A DNA stretch of 64,000 bases. It comes from an uncultured Draconibacterium sp. (GTDB taxonomy: Bacteria; Bacteroidota; Bacteroidia; Bacteroidales; Prolixibacteraceae). Below are positions 32,803 through 41,111 of this stretch, one piece after another. Within the stretch, counting starts at the first letter, position 1, and the number at the start of each line of letters is the position of its first letter. The position numbers and the translations under genes were made by a program. The notes beneath the pieces were generated by a model that did no database searches, was not told where the DNA came from, and saw nothing but the letters and a program-made list of their open reading frames with translations. Where the stretch lies: contig NZ_OY781981.1 in the NCBI RefSeq assembly GCF_963677565.1, positions 930,001-994,000 of the forward strand, in the 5' to 3' direction.

Positions 32803-33405
32803 CTAATCCTGTAAACGAATAATTAAACCAACTCCCATATCCCAGTGCACAATTGGAACATTAAAATTCACTCCTCCCGAGCATCCGCTGCCTCCGGTAC
32901 CTATTCCACACCAAAAACCAGCACCATCAAATTCAAGGGGCAGCATAAGATTGGTAAAGAGTCGAAATCCAACTTTCTCAGTAACAAACAATTTTGCTCC
33001 GGCTCCCAATCCTCCGGAAAATAACCAAACACGTTCGTCTCCACCAGATTTCTGGACGTAACGCGTAGTTCCTAAACTCAGTTTTGCAAAGGGTACTACT
33101 TTTCCAACACCAAATTCCCTAAGGACGCCGAACTGGTAATGCTCGGTGGCTATATCAATTATGTTTAATGCGGTATATCCTTTGGTGTCATTTCTTTCAT
33201 AACTCAGTTCTGCATACATCATATCGTCAAACTGAATGCTGAGCAATCCTCCATACAGCATGTCGTCTTTTACATCGAAATACCTTCCGTAATTATTTAC
33301 TTTCCCGGCAAAAGTGTAGCCAAAAATGGGTGTTAATTCAATATTCTGGGCAGTAACAATTATTCCTGCAAATAGTAAAAGCAGTGAAGCAAAGATCTTT
33401 TTCAT
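32803..33405 (-). CDS. Exported beta-barrel protein, unknown
   Basis: 200 residues with a signal peptide ending TVTAQN. Regular amphipathic strands with Tyr/Phe girdles, a Cys-Gly-rich segment (CGIGTGGSGCSGG) around 175, and the terminal strand MGVGLIIRLQD. Probably an outer-membrane beta-barrel. It precedes the large repeat-protein gene by 19 bases on the same strand, so the two are likely co-transcribed. Confidence 0.7.
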   Translation of the reverse strand: MKKIFASLLLLFAGIIVTAQNIELTPIFGYTFAGKVNNYGRYFDVKDDMLYGGLLSIQFDDMMYAELSYERNDTKGYTALNIIDIATEHYQFGVLREFGVGKVVPFAKLSLGTTRYVQKSGGDERVWLFSGGLGAGAKLFVTEKVGFRLFTNLMLPLEFDGAGFWCGIGTGGSGCSGGVNFNVPIVHWDMGVGLIIRLQD

Positions 33406-33609
33406 GATTCAACTTTAAAATTATGTTTGATTATTAATTTATTCCAATTTCGTGCTTTTAGCGCTCAATCGCAAATCAATTGAGCTTATTATCGTTTTTA
33501 ATTTTATATTGTTCATAATAATCAGATTATTCTATCTTTACCGGTTGCCAGGAGAACTATATTCCTTATATTTATGCATGAACGTCTATTTTTAATTTAG
33601 AGCAAATCA

Positions 33610-34311
33610 ATGAAAAAGTTTCTGGTTCTATGCTTTCTGTTAATCACAACACTTGCAGCAAACTCACAAGTTTTAATTTCGTTACTTTTAGGAGACAAGG
33701 TAAATTCGCCAAACATTGAGTTTGGCCTTGAAGGAGGTTTTAACTGGACTGATATTAATGGTTTTGACAATAATAGCGGCCTGGGGAATTTTAACCTTGG
33801 TTTTTATTTCGACATAAGGATGAAAAACAACCTGTTTTTATATTCCGGTGTGCAGGGAATTTCAGGATTAGGAATGGGTGATCTTTCGGCAAGTGACCTT
33901 GAGTTTCTGGATGCAGAGATATATGATGTAGAGGGTACCTATGATCAGCGGATTAGCTCTTTTATGGTTCCCATTCTTGCCAACTATAAATTCGATAATC
34001 ATTTTTATGTGGAAGTAGGGCCACAAGTTGGTTTAATATATAAAGGATGGGTTGAATTTAATTCGGATAAAAATAACAAAGACTGGAAAATTAAAGAATA
34101 TAACGATAACCAGCTTAACTGGCTAAATGCAGGAATTGCTGTAGGAACCGGTTATAAGCTTATGAAGGGCGAAGGTTGGACAATTGGAATACGGTATTAC
34201 CAGGGACTTACTGATGTGTTTAAATACAAGTCGGGAAGTATTCACCATTCGTTGCATTTTAAGGTGAACATTCCGATTGGAGTAGCCAAGCCAGATGATG
34301 GTGCAAGTTAA
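33610..34311 (+). CDS. Outer-membrane beta-barrel protein (PorT-like fold)
   Basis: 233 residues. Signal peptide ending NSQVL. Then strands typical of the small barrels called outer membrane protein beta-barrel domain: IEFGLEGGFNWTDINGF, LGFYFDIRMKNNLFLYSGVQ, YKFDNHFYVEVGPQVGLIY, WLNAGIAVGTGYKL. Annotated PorT proteins share this fold, but the sequence does not prove a role in type IX secretion. A TAtcTTTa element lies about 70 bases upstream of the ATG. Confidence 0.7.
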   Translation: MKKFLVLCFLLITTLAANSQVLISLLLGDKVNSPNIEFGLEGGFNWTDINGFDNNSGLGNFNLGFYFDIRMKNNLFLYSGVQGISGLGMGDLSASDLEFLDAEIYDVEGTYDQRISSFMVPILANYKFDNHFYVEVGPQVGLIYKGWVEFNSDKNNKDWKIKEYNDNQLNWLNAGIAVGTGYKLMKGEGWTIGIRYYQGLTDVFKYKSGSIHHSLHFKVNIPIGVAKPDDGAS

Positions 34312-34324
34312 TTACAATCTGACT

Positions 34325-34360
34325 CAAAAAAAAGGTACACCTTTTAAAAAGGTATACCTT
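34325..34360 (-). terminator. Terminator for the tandem lipoprotein genes
   Basis: On the minus strand AAGGTATACCTTTT, AAGGTGTACCTT and a run of eight T. The 14-bp stem (34332-34345/34347-34360) has one mismatch. It lies 25 bases after the stop at 34385. Confidence 0.75.
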
Positions 34361-34384
34361 CCACCATATCATCGTTGTACAAAT

Positions 34385-35023
34385 TTAATTCTTAATAGTA
34401 CCAGATTCCATTAATGTTCTAACGAGACTTTTTGAGTAAGCATTTGATGCTGATTCAGAGCCCGAAGGATCAACCAGTTCCGATTGCCCCGACCAAACGA
34501 TTGCTTCTTTGGCATCGCTTTCGTTTACATCATACAAACGTGTTTCCAACACATAGGTTTTTTCCTGACGGTACTCATCGCGATACATAAAATCGTAATT
34601 GTAATGAATAAAACTACGGTAGCCGTAACCATATCTGCCTCCATACATGTAGGGGTAATAGTTGTAATTGTTCACCCGCACGTCTTTCGTATTTACTTCA
34701 ACCAATGAAGTTATCAGAACACCATCGTAACCACCGCTTTTTATTCGGTTTCCAATTTCGTCTTCTGAGAGTTCATCCAGCTTTTCAACCGGAGTGAAAA
34801 CATTTAATGCATTCGTTGCATTAATTCCTTCTTCTTTTAGCAAATCAACTACTGTGTTTTCAAACAATGTACGTGATTTCAGGTTTTTACTGATGGTTAA
34901 AACCAACACCTTTTCAAAACTCTTTCCTTCAAAGTTTTCTTTCGTCCATGTGTATTTCATGGTTGTTGAACACGACCAAAGAAAGGTCAATGCAACTAAG
35001 CTTACTATAATTCTTGCTTTCAT
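34385..35023 (-). CDS. DUF4136-like lipoprotein, paralogue of the next gene
   Basis: 212 residues. Lipoprotein signal to LWSC18. It matches the upstream neighbour (35048-35677) along its whole length: STTMKYTWTKENFEGKSFEKVLVLTISKN, GINATNALNVFTPVEKLDELSEDEI, SGGYDGVLITSLVEVNTKDVR, then a Tyr-rich loop (NYNYYPYMYGGRYGYGYR), ETRLYDVNESDAKEAIVWSGQSEL and SNAYSKSLVRTLMESG. Gap of 24 bases. Clearly a tandem duplication; functions unknown. Located in the envelope. Confidence 0.75.
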   Translation of the reverse strand: MKARIIVSLVALTFLWSCSTTMKYTWTKENFEGKSFEKVLVLTISKNLKSRTLFENTVVDLLKEEGINATNALNVFTPVEKLDELSEDEIGNRIKSGGYDGVLITSLVEVNTKDVRVNNYNYYPYMYGGRYGYGYRSFIHYNYDFMYRDEYRQEKTYVLETRLYDVNESDAKEAIVWSGQSELVDPSGSESASNAYSKSLVRTLMESGTIKN

Positions 35024-35047
35024 ATCTCTAAAGTTTTCAATGATTTT

Positions 35048-35677
35048 TTAAGGTTTAACGATTCCGGATTCGATGAGTGTTTTCACCAATTTTTTTGAAT
35101 AACTTTTAACGGCTGAATCAAGCGATGACGGATCGGTTAATTCCGACTGGCCAGACCAAACCACATTCTGTTTTGTTGCTTTATCTTTTGTGTCGTAAAG
35201 TTGTGTTTCAAGCACAAAAGTTGTTTCCTTACGGTAATATTCAGGCTCTTGCAAATGAACATATCCTGTTCTGATACGTCTTCCGTAACGATAAGTAACC
35301 GGTTGCATGTAGGTTCCGCCTCCTTCGCGTACTTCGCGTGAATTGGCATCAACCAGCAAGCTTATCAATACTCCATCGTAGCCTCCCGATAATATCCTGT
35401 TTTCAATTTCGTCCTCACTCAGTTCCTCGATTCTTTCGCCCGGTTTAAAAACAGGTAAACTGTTTGTTGCATTTATTCCTTCACTTTGCAATCGGTCAAC
35501 CATAACATTCTCGGCGTTTATTCTGCTGCTCTGAGAATTGGCCTCAACAACAACAAGAATCTTCTCATAGGTTCGTCCCTGGTAATTATCGTTTTGCCAC
35601 GTATACTGCATGGTTGAAGAACAGGCTGTTACCACGAGGATAACAAAGACAGCGATTAGTGTTCTAATGTTTTTCAT
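35048..35677 (-). CDS. DUF4136-like lipoprotein, tandem paralogue
   Basis: 209 residues. Lipoprotein signal to VVTAC19SS. Same plan as the 34385-35023 gene: MQYTWQNDNYQGRTYEKILVVVEANS, GINATNSLPVFKPGERIEELSEDEI, SGGYDGVLISLLVDANSREVR, TFVLETQLYDTK, VWSGQSELTDPSSLDSAVKSYSKKLVKTLIESGIVKP. The variable loop is shorter and less Tyr-rich. First gene of the pair; transcription from the minus strand. The third relative is at 29826-30500 on the plus strand. Confidence 0.75.
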   Translation of the reverse strand: MKNIRTLIAVFVILVVTACSSTMQYTWQNDNYQGRTYEKILVVVEANSQSSRINAENVMVDRLQSEGINATNSLPVFKPGERIEELSEDEIENRILSGGYDGVLISLLVDANSREVREGGGTYMQPVTYRYGRRIRTGYVHLQEPEYYRKETTFVLETQLYDTKDKATKQNVVWSGQSELTDPSSLDSAVKSYSKKLVKTLIESGIVKP

Positions 35678-36123
35678 TTTTTATTGGTTTATAATTGTTT
35701 TCTGAAAGTAGTATTGCTTGGTTTCTTGTGTTGTTTTTCATTTATAGCGAATTAACTGTGTGTAATATACGAAATTTTAAACTTTTGTAAGAAGTGATGT
35801 TGCGATAATTTTTATGTAAAACATAAGAATTATCACATTTATGAGAAAATACATTGGTAATCCAATAGGGAGGGTGTAATGATGATTTGACAACAGCGAA
35901 AAATGCCTCTCCCAATGTTTTTTTGGATTTCTGCAAAAAAAATAGTACCCTCCTATCACAGACTTTTATTTCAGCAGCTTTTGAGTGTTCATCTATTTGA
36001 ATCGACTGAATAATATTTACTCAAAATCAAACTTTAAAAGTCTTTTGCTGAAAATATGTATCAAAAAAGTAAAACGACATAAAACAGTCTATTGATCAGG
36101 CATATATCAATTAAAAAAAGATT
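35678..36123. other. Divergent intergenic region
   Basis: About 445 AT-rich bases between divergent genes. It likely carries promoters for both the lipoprotein pair and the BCCT operon; a TTGAT/ATCAA pair precedes the BCCT start by about 15 bases. No gene is recognised; frames of 60-64 codons on the minus strand have no family features. Confidence 0.4.
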
Positions 36124-37785
36124 ATGGCAAAAAAAGAAAATGTTCCTCACGAGGGGGAAGCTCACCTGGTAAGCACTAAAAAATATTTTGATGTAGACGG
36201 ACCTGTATTTTGGCCTGCCGCAATATTAATCATCCTCTTTATTGCAGTAACATTAATTGTGGGCAAGCCAATGGACAAAATCTTCTCCACCATTCAAACT
36301 TCAATTTCAGATTACGGTGGATGGTTTTTTGTGATCTCCGTAAATCTATTCCTCTTTTTTGTACTTTTTATTGCATTCAGCAAGTATGGCAAAATCAAAC
36401 TGGGAGGAAGTAAAGCCAAACCCGAATTTTCGAAAGGCGCTTGGTTTGCCATGCTGTTTAGTGCGGGTATGGGAATCGGTATTTTATTTTGGAGTGTAGG
36501 CGAACCCATCAATCACTTTATCCATCCTCCGGGTGGAGAACCAAGAACCATTGAGGCCGCCCGTATGTCGATGGAAATTACCTTTTTACACTGGGGATTA
36601 CATGCGTGGGGTATTTATGCTCTTGTAGGAATGGCCCTGGCCTTTTTTACTTTTAACCGAAAACTACCGCTCACAATCAGTTCCATATTTTATCCGCTGT
36701 TGGGTAAGAAAATTTACGGTCCCTGGGGAAAAGCAATTAATGTGCTGGCAGTTGTTGCTACACTTTTTGGGCTTGCAACATCGCTGGGAATGGGCGTACA
36801 ACAGGTTAGTGCCGGACTGGCACACCTTTTTAATATGCCTGATACGCTAACTTCACAAGTTATACTTATTACCGTAATAACTTTTGCGGCAACAGCATCG
36901 GTGGTGGCCGGACTGAGTGGTGGTGTAAAACGATTAAGTGAGCTGAATATGATTATCGGAGCAGTTTTCCTTCTCTTTATGATTATTGTTGGGCCAACAC
37001 TCTTCATTTTCGATTCGTTTATTCAAAATCTTGGAGGTTATGTTCAGAACTTTTTTGAGTTGTCGACATGGACAGAAACCTATCAGCAATCGAACTGGCA
37101 AAACGACTGGACTGTTTTTTACTGGGCATGGTGGATTAGCTGGTCGCCATTTGTGGGAATGTTTATTGCCCGAATTTCAAGAGGAAGAACAATAAAAGAA
37201 TTTGTTTTGGGCGTTCTGATCGTACCAACACTTCTTACTTTTTTATGGCTCTCGACATTTGGTGGAAGTGCCATGTTTATTGAGCTTAACTCGATGGCCG
37301 ATATTGCCGGTGCAGTAACCAGTAATATTGCCACATCGTTGTATGTGTTGCTGGAACAATTTCCAATATCTGCCGTAACCTCTACGGTTGGAGTGATTTT
37401 GGTAGCCAGCTTTTTTGTTACCTCATCCGACTCGGGTTCATTGGTGGTCGATTCATTAACAGCAGGTGGAAAATTAGACGCACCGGTTCCTCAACGTATT
37501 TTTTGGGCTTTAACCGAGGGGGCAGTGGCTGCAGTTTTATTAGTTGGCGGCGGATTGGGAGCGTTACAAACAGCTGCAATATCAACAGGTTTACCTTTTG
37601 CTATTATTTTACTTTTTGTAGTTTGGAGTTTGTTAAAAGGATTACGTGAAGAACACCAGGATTTGATGGAGGTGAAACGCGAAAAAGAGCATCAGGAATA
37701 CCTCGATACTATTTCAAGGATGTTGCAAAAACGCGGTAAAACACAATCGGCTGCAAAACCACAAGCAAATAAAGACAATTCATAA
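36124..37785 (+). CDS. BCCT family betaine/choline/carnitine transporter
   Basis: 553 residues, twelve membrane helices. BCCT signatures: SAGMGIGILFWSVGEP (start of the core), the tryptophan-rich WAWWISWSPFVGMFIARISRGR, TFLWLSTFGGSAM, and TSSDSGSLVVDSLTAGG. It imports a quaternary-amine osmolyte by coupling to Na+ or H+. Long cytoplasmic C-terminus (about 500-553) rich in Lys, Gln and Glu. The Usp gene begins 18 bases downstream and the binding-protein gene 5-11 bases after that, so all three form an operon. The substrate is likely glycine betaine or choline, by its partner. Confidence 0.9.
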   Translation: MAKKENVPHEGEAHLVSTKKYFDVDGPVFWPAAILIILFIAVTLIVGKPMDKIFSTIQTSISDYGGWFFVISVNLFLFFVLFIAFSKYGKIKLGGSKAKPEFSKGAWFAMLFSAGMGIGILFWSVGEPINHFIHPPGGEPRTIEAARMSMEITFLHWGLHAWGIYALVGMALAFFTFNRKLPLTISSIFYPLLGKKIYGPWGKAINVLAVVATLFGLATSLGMGVQQVSAGLAHLFNMPDTLTSQVILITVITFAATASVVAGLSGGVKRLSELNMIIGAVFLLFMIIVGPTLFIFDSFIQNLGGYVQNFFELSTWTETYQQSNWQNDWTVFYWAWWISWSPFVGMFIARISRGRTIKEFVLGVLIVPTLLTFLWLSTFGGSAMFIELNSMADIAGAVTSNIATSLYVLLEQFPISAVTSTVGVILVASFFVTSSDSGSLVVDSLTAGGKLDAPVPQRIFWALTEGAVAAVLLVGGGLGALQTAAISTGLPFAIILLFVVWSLLKGLREEHQDLMEVKREKEHQEYLDTISRMLQKRGKTQSAAKPQANKDNS

Positions 37786-37803
37786 CCCTATAAAAGTATA
37801 AAC

Positions 37804-38724
37804 ATGTATCAATTAAATCATATTCTGGTATGCCTCGACCTAACCGAGATGGACGATTCCTTAATTCGTTACGCAGGTTTTCTGGCCAATAAAATTAAAC
37901 CCGAAAGTATTACATTCCTACATGTAATGAGACCTTTCGATATACCAAAAGAAATATTGGAAGCTTTTCCGGAACTGGACGAACCCATTCCCGAAATTAT
38001 TCGCGAAGAGCTTAAAGAAAAAATTGATGAACAATTCAGTGCCGATGTCGATCTTAAAATCAATACAAAAGTTGAAGAAGGATATCCTACGGAAACGATC
38101 GTTAAGTACACACAACAGAATCACATCACACTTACCTTAGTAGGTAAGAAAATGGGCTACAAAGGAAGCGGTGGTATTATAAGGAAAATTCTTGGCATTA
38201 TTCCTTCGTCAGTACTGTTGGTTAGCGAAACTGTTCATGAAAAGATCGAGAACGTTTTAGTCCGAATGGATTTTTCAAAAATTAGCGAAATGGCTTTACA
38301 AATGGCGCTTCGTATAAAAGAACTTACCGGAGCAAATGTAGCTTGCCACCATGTTCACAAATTGCCGTTGAGCTATTTCCCGCAAACCCAGTCTGAAGAC
38401 GACGAAAAACTTCAGCGATACGTGGCTAAAATCAGTAATAAAGAGTTCCAGAAGTTTGTAAAACGATACAAACACGAGAACGACGAAATTCCGTTTTCCT
38501 ATTCGCTTGACACCGAAAATGAAGAAGCGCAGATATTGTACCGAAAAGCACTGATGACCGGCTCGGATATGATTGTAATTGGCTCGATTATAAAGTCAGA
38601 CCTAAACGATATTATTGTAGATTCTACTTCGGAAAAGCTGGCCGAATCAGAGAAAAACATTCCGGTTTTCATTGTTAACGACCGCAAGCAATCGATGGGA
38701 TTTCTAAAATCATTGTTCAATTAA
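37804..38724 (+). CDS. Universal stress protein with two Usp domains
   Basis: 306 residues with two Usp units (about 5-140 and 148-290). The first begins HILVCLDLTEMDDSLIRYAGFLANKI, the second VLVRMDFSKISEMALQMALRIKEL; their ends read VGKKMGYKGSGG and IGSIIKSDLNDII, near but not identical to the ATP-binding G-x2-G-x9-G pattern. Usp proteins bind ATP or nucleotides and modulate stress tolerance. Here it lies between a BCCT transporter and a betaine-binding lipoprotein, so it may regulate osmolyte uptake; that is inference. Confidence 0.85.
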   Translation: MYQLNHILVCLDLTEMDDSLIRYAGFLANKIKPESITFLHVMRPFDIPKEILEAFPELDEPIPEIIREELKEKIDEQFSADVDLKINTKVEEGYPTETIVKYTQQNHITLTLVGKKMGYKGSGGIIRKILGIIPSSVLLVSETVHEKIENVLVRMDFSKISEMALQMALRIKELTGANVACHHVHKLPLSYFPQTQSEDDEKLQRYVAKISNKEFQKFVKRYKHENDEIPFSYSLDTENEEAQILYRKALMTGSDMIVIGSIIKSDLNDIIVDSTSEKLAESEKNIPVFIVNDRKQSMGFLKSLFN

Positions 38725-38735
38725 AACCAGTGGAA

Positions 38736-39617
38736 ATGAACCAATATTTATCAAATACCAAAGTAATAGCGCTGTTGAGTTTGTTCGCTTTTTTTGTTTC
38801 GTGTAGCACCGGAACAAAACCGGAGGAAGAACGTTCGCTAAAAATTGTTTACACCGATTGGTCGGAAAGTGTTGCAATTACCTATTTATCGTATGTTTTG
38901 CTCGAAGAGCACATGGATTATGAGGTTGTGCTGAAAATGACCGATGTAGAATCGGCATATCGCGAAGTAGCCAACAACGAGGCTGATGTTTTTACAGATG
39001 CCTGGTTGCCCGAAACGCAAAAACAATATTTCGATGAACACAAGGACAACATTGAAATGCTGGGCATTACCTATCCCGAAGCGCGAACCGGCCTTGTTGT
39101 TCCAGTTTACAGCAAACTACAATCAGTTTCTGATCTGAAAAACTATCCGCATCCGATTGTGGGGATTGATACCGGTGCCGGAATTATGCAAAAAGCCAAA
39201 GCTGCAATCGATGAATATTCGCTGGCGAATTCACTTCTTGAGCTTTCTGAAGAAGAAATGGTGGAACAACTGGGTGATTCCATTCAGCGAAGAAAGGAAA
39301 TTGTGGTAACCGGCTGGGAACCTCACTGGATGTTTGCGCGATATGATGTTCGTTTTTTGGATGATACGGATAATATTTTCGATCGGAAAGAAAATATTTA
39401 CACCATTGCAAACAAAAACCTTGAAGAGAGTCATCCAAATGCTGTTCGTTTTTTCGAGCGTATGCAGCTTACCGAGAAGCAGTTAAATAGCCTCGTTTAT
39501 GAAATAAGGGTAAGCGAAGATCCTGTATTCGGGGTGAAGAAATGGATGGAGCAAAACGAATTTGTGGTCAACCAGTGGATAAAAAACCTGACCCGGGAGC
39601 GCCTAAAAATCATGTAG
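38736..39617 (+). CDS. Glycine-betaine-type ABC binding lipoprotein, orphan
   Basis: 293 residues from the ATG at 38736; a GTG at 38730 is the alternative. Lipoprotein signal to FFVSC23. The OpuAC/ProX fold is read in KIVYTDWSESVAITYLSYVLLEEHMDYEVVLKMTDV, ADVFTDAWLPETQKQYFDEH, GVDTGAGIM-like VGIDTGAGIMQKAK and VVTGWEPHWMFARYDVRFLDD. The WEPHWMF-type segment supplies aromatic residues for the trimethylammonium cage. No ATPase or permease gene adjoins; instead a BCCT transporter and a Usp precede it in the same operon. It may deliver substrate across the periplasm to the BCCT protein, an unusual pairing. Confidence 0.85.
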   Translation: MNQYLSNTKVIALLSLFAFFVSCSTGTKPEEERSLKIVYTDWSESVAITYLSYVLLEEHMDYEVVLKMTDVESAYREVANNEADVFTDAWLPETQKQYFDEHKDNIEMLGITYPEARTGLVVPVYSKLQSVSDLKNYPHPIVGIDTGAGIMQKAKAAIDEYSLANSLLELSEEEMVEQLGDSIQRRKEIVVTGWEPHWMFARYDVRFLDDTDNIFDRKENIYTIANKNLEESHPNAVRFFERMQLTEKQLNSLVYEIRVSEDPVFGVKKWMEQNEFVVNQWIKNLTRERLKIM

Positions 39618-39979
39618 TTTTTCCTGAAAATCAGGCTTTTTCGTCTTTAAAAGTGCATTAACAGGATTTCATCTGCAGTAGAATAGTAGATTTGGATAGG
39701 AATTTTTGGTAAAAATAAAGGCCGGTTCAACAACCGGCCCATTATGAATGTGTTCCTCTTAATGCTTGTTAAAGTCTATATACAGCACATTAAGTTTAAC
39801 CTTTGCAAGTTACAACAAATAAGTAAAAACACGTATGACAAAACGCAGCAAATTTCCACTAACTATCTATATTTCAGCGGTTAACAATAATTAAATTATA
39901 TCGAATTATTTGAAAAAATACGAAATAATCTACCTTGATTCACTCAATTATTGATTTCTTAAAATTCTATTTGCTTTTA
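39618..39979. other. Intergenic region with one hairpin
   Basis: About 360 bases between convergent genes. Besides the stem-loop at 39720-39739 it is AT-rich and holds no recognised gene. Confidence 0.4.
39711..39739 (-). terminator. Stem-loop, probable minus-strand terminator
   Basis: GGCCGGTT (39720-39727), CAAC, AACCGGCC (39732-39739). On the minus strand it is followed by TTTATTTTT. The loop sequence matches the hairpin at 40816-40841. It lies 240 bases after the stop at 39980, so it may instead end an unseen small transcript. Confidence 0.5.
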
Positions 39980-40723
39980 TTAAAAAGTATAGCCAATAGT
40001 TAAGCCATAACGAAAAGAAATGGTAGAAAACTCAGTTCTCCTGTCCTTAAAATCAAAACGAAAATCACTTTCCACCAAGTCGTACAAACTGAGGTTTTGT
40101 AATGCCTGATTCAAATCTTCGTAAAACTCTTCAGGTAACTCTGTATGATTATATAATTTATATTTGTGATGACTTGTACCTGGCCCAAGTATTAAAAAAT
40201 CAATCGTAAACCTGCTATTTAGGGCAAGCTTGTAGCCTACCAATAAACCCAGTGACAAGATGTTAATTTTAGCATCCATATCTATGGTGTACTCACGTGG
40301 TTTTGAACTAATATACATTCCATTTATATTAGATGTAAAATGAAAATATTTGGCATATGCTCCAAAATAAAACCCATCAAGCTGGTATTGCTGTGTTTTA
40401 TTGAGGTAATACCTTACATCCGGTATTAATTTAATTCCTGAATAGGTTATATCTCCGGTTTTTAACCTTTCCCTGTCTATTCCTGATATATTAATAAGCC
40501 CTTCTTTGGTTTTAATGGCAGTTCCTAATCCAATAGATATATGTTCGTTAAATTTTCGCTCGTATCTGAATTGATAACTACCATCGATTAAATCAGTAAC
40601 CACTAGGCTTATTTCGTTTATCCGGAATATGGAATCAGCCTCTACCTTTGACTCCTTTTCTTGTGCAACAGCGCTTAGCATAATGAAATAACTACAGAGC
40701 ACTAACACAAACAGTTTTTTCAT
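39980..40723 (-). CDS. Outer-membrane beta-barrel protein, unknown
   Basis: 247 residues. Signal peptide ending AVAQEKE. Amphipathic strands: YQFRYERKFNEHISIGLGTAIKTK, KLIPDVRYYLNKTQQY, FYFGAYAKYFHF, ILSLGLLVGYKLALNSRF, and a last strand SFRYGLTIGYTF ending in Phe, as expected for a BAM substrate. The family was not identified. Minus strand, alone between the binding lipoprotein and the candidate small RNA. Confidence 0.7.
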   Translation of the reverse strand: MKKLFVLVLCSYFIMLSAVAQEKESKVEADSIFRINEISLVVTDLIDGSYQFRYERKFNEHISIGLGTAIKTKEGLINISGIDRERLKTGDITYSGIKLIPDVRYYLNKTQQYQLDGFYFGAYAKYFHFTSNINGMYISSKPREYTIDMDAKINILSLGLLVGYKLALNSRFTIDFLILGPGTSHHKYKLYNHTELPEEFYEDLNQALQNLSLYDLVESDFRFDFKDRRTEFSTISFRYGLTIGYTF

Positions 40724-41111
40724 GATATCCGATTTATTTAGATTAAAATTTAAAACCAGGCAAATAAAAATAAAAGATACATCTTTTAGGAATAATTGAA
40801 ACTATATAAACGAAGAAAGGGCAGTTCAACAACTGCCCTTTTACTAATGTTAACCCCCAAACACACATCGTGCTGAACGCACGACAATACAAAAGAACAA
40901 AAAAGTATTAAGTTATCAAAAACATTAATAAATATTTTTTAGTTTTTTAGTCTTTTTAACGCTTTTACGCTAAAAATGAACTACTATACCCTCTGTTTTG
41001 TAGCTATTTATGTTTTTGCTTAACATGAAAACAGTCATTGTGGTTTGGCTTTTAAATCGACCAGAAAAATTGTAGTTTTAATGACGAAAAAAAACTACTG
41101 AAACCAAGGAT
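40724..41111. other. Intergenic region holding the candidate small RNA
   Basis: About 390 bases between divergent genes. The part from 40812 to 40920 shows promoter and terminator elements for a minus-strand RNA. The rest is AT-rich and unassigned. Confidence 0.4.
40812..40884 (-). ncRNA. Candidate small RNA with intrinsic terminator
   Basis: Minus strand. TTTG (40917-40920), 19-base spacer, TTCTTTTG (40890-40897) fits the Bacteroidota promoter with one mismatch in the -7 box. From about 40884 the transcript would fold a 5' hairpin (CGTGC-GTTCA-GCACG), run through a short single-stranded stretch with GGGGG, and end at AAAGGGCAGTT-GTTG-AACTGCCCTTT followed by CTTCGTTT. There is no open reading frame of significance and no gene downstream on that strand. 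About 70 nucleotides. The family is not identified. Confidence 0.4.

Noticed and set aside
35742..35959. Two overlapping 60-64 codon minus-strand frames before the BCCT operon
   Set aside because: AT-rich, no start context and no family features; most likely promoter DNA.
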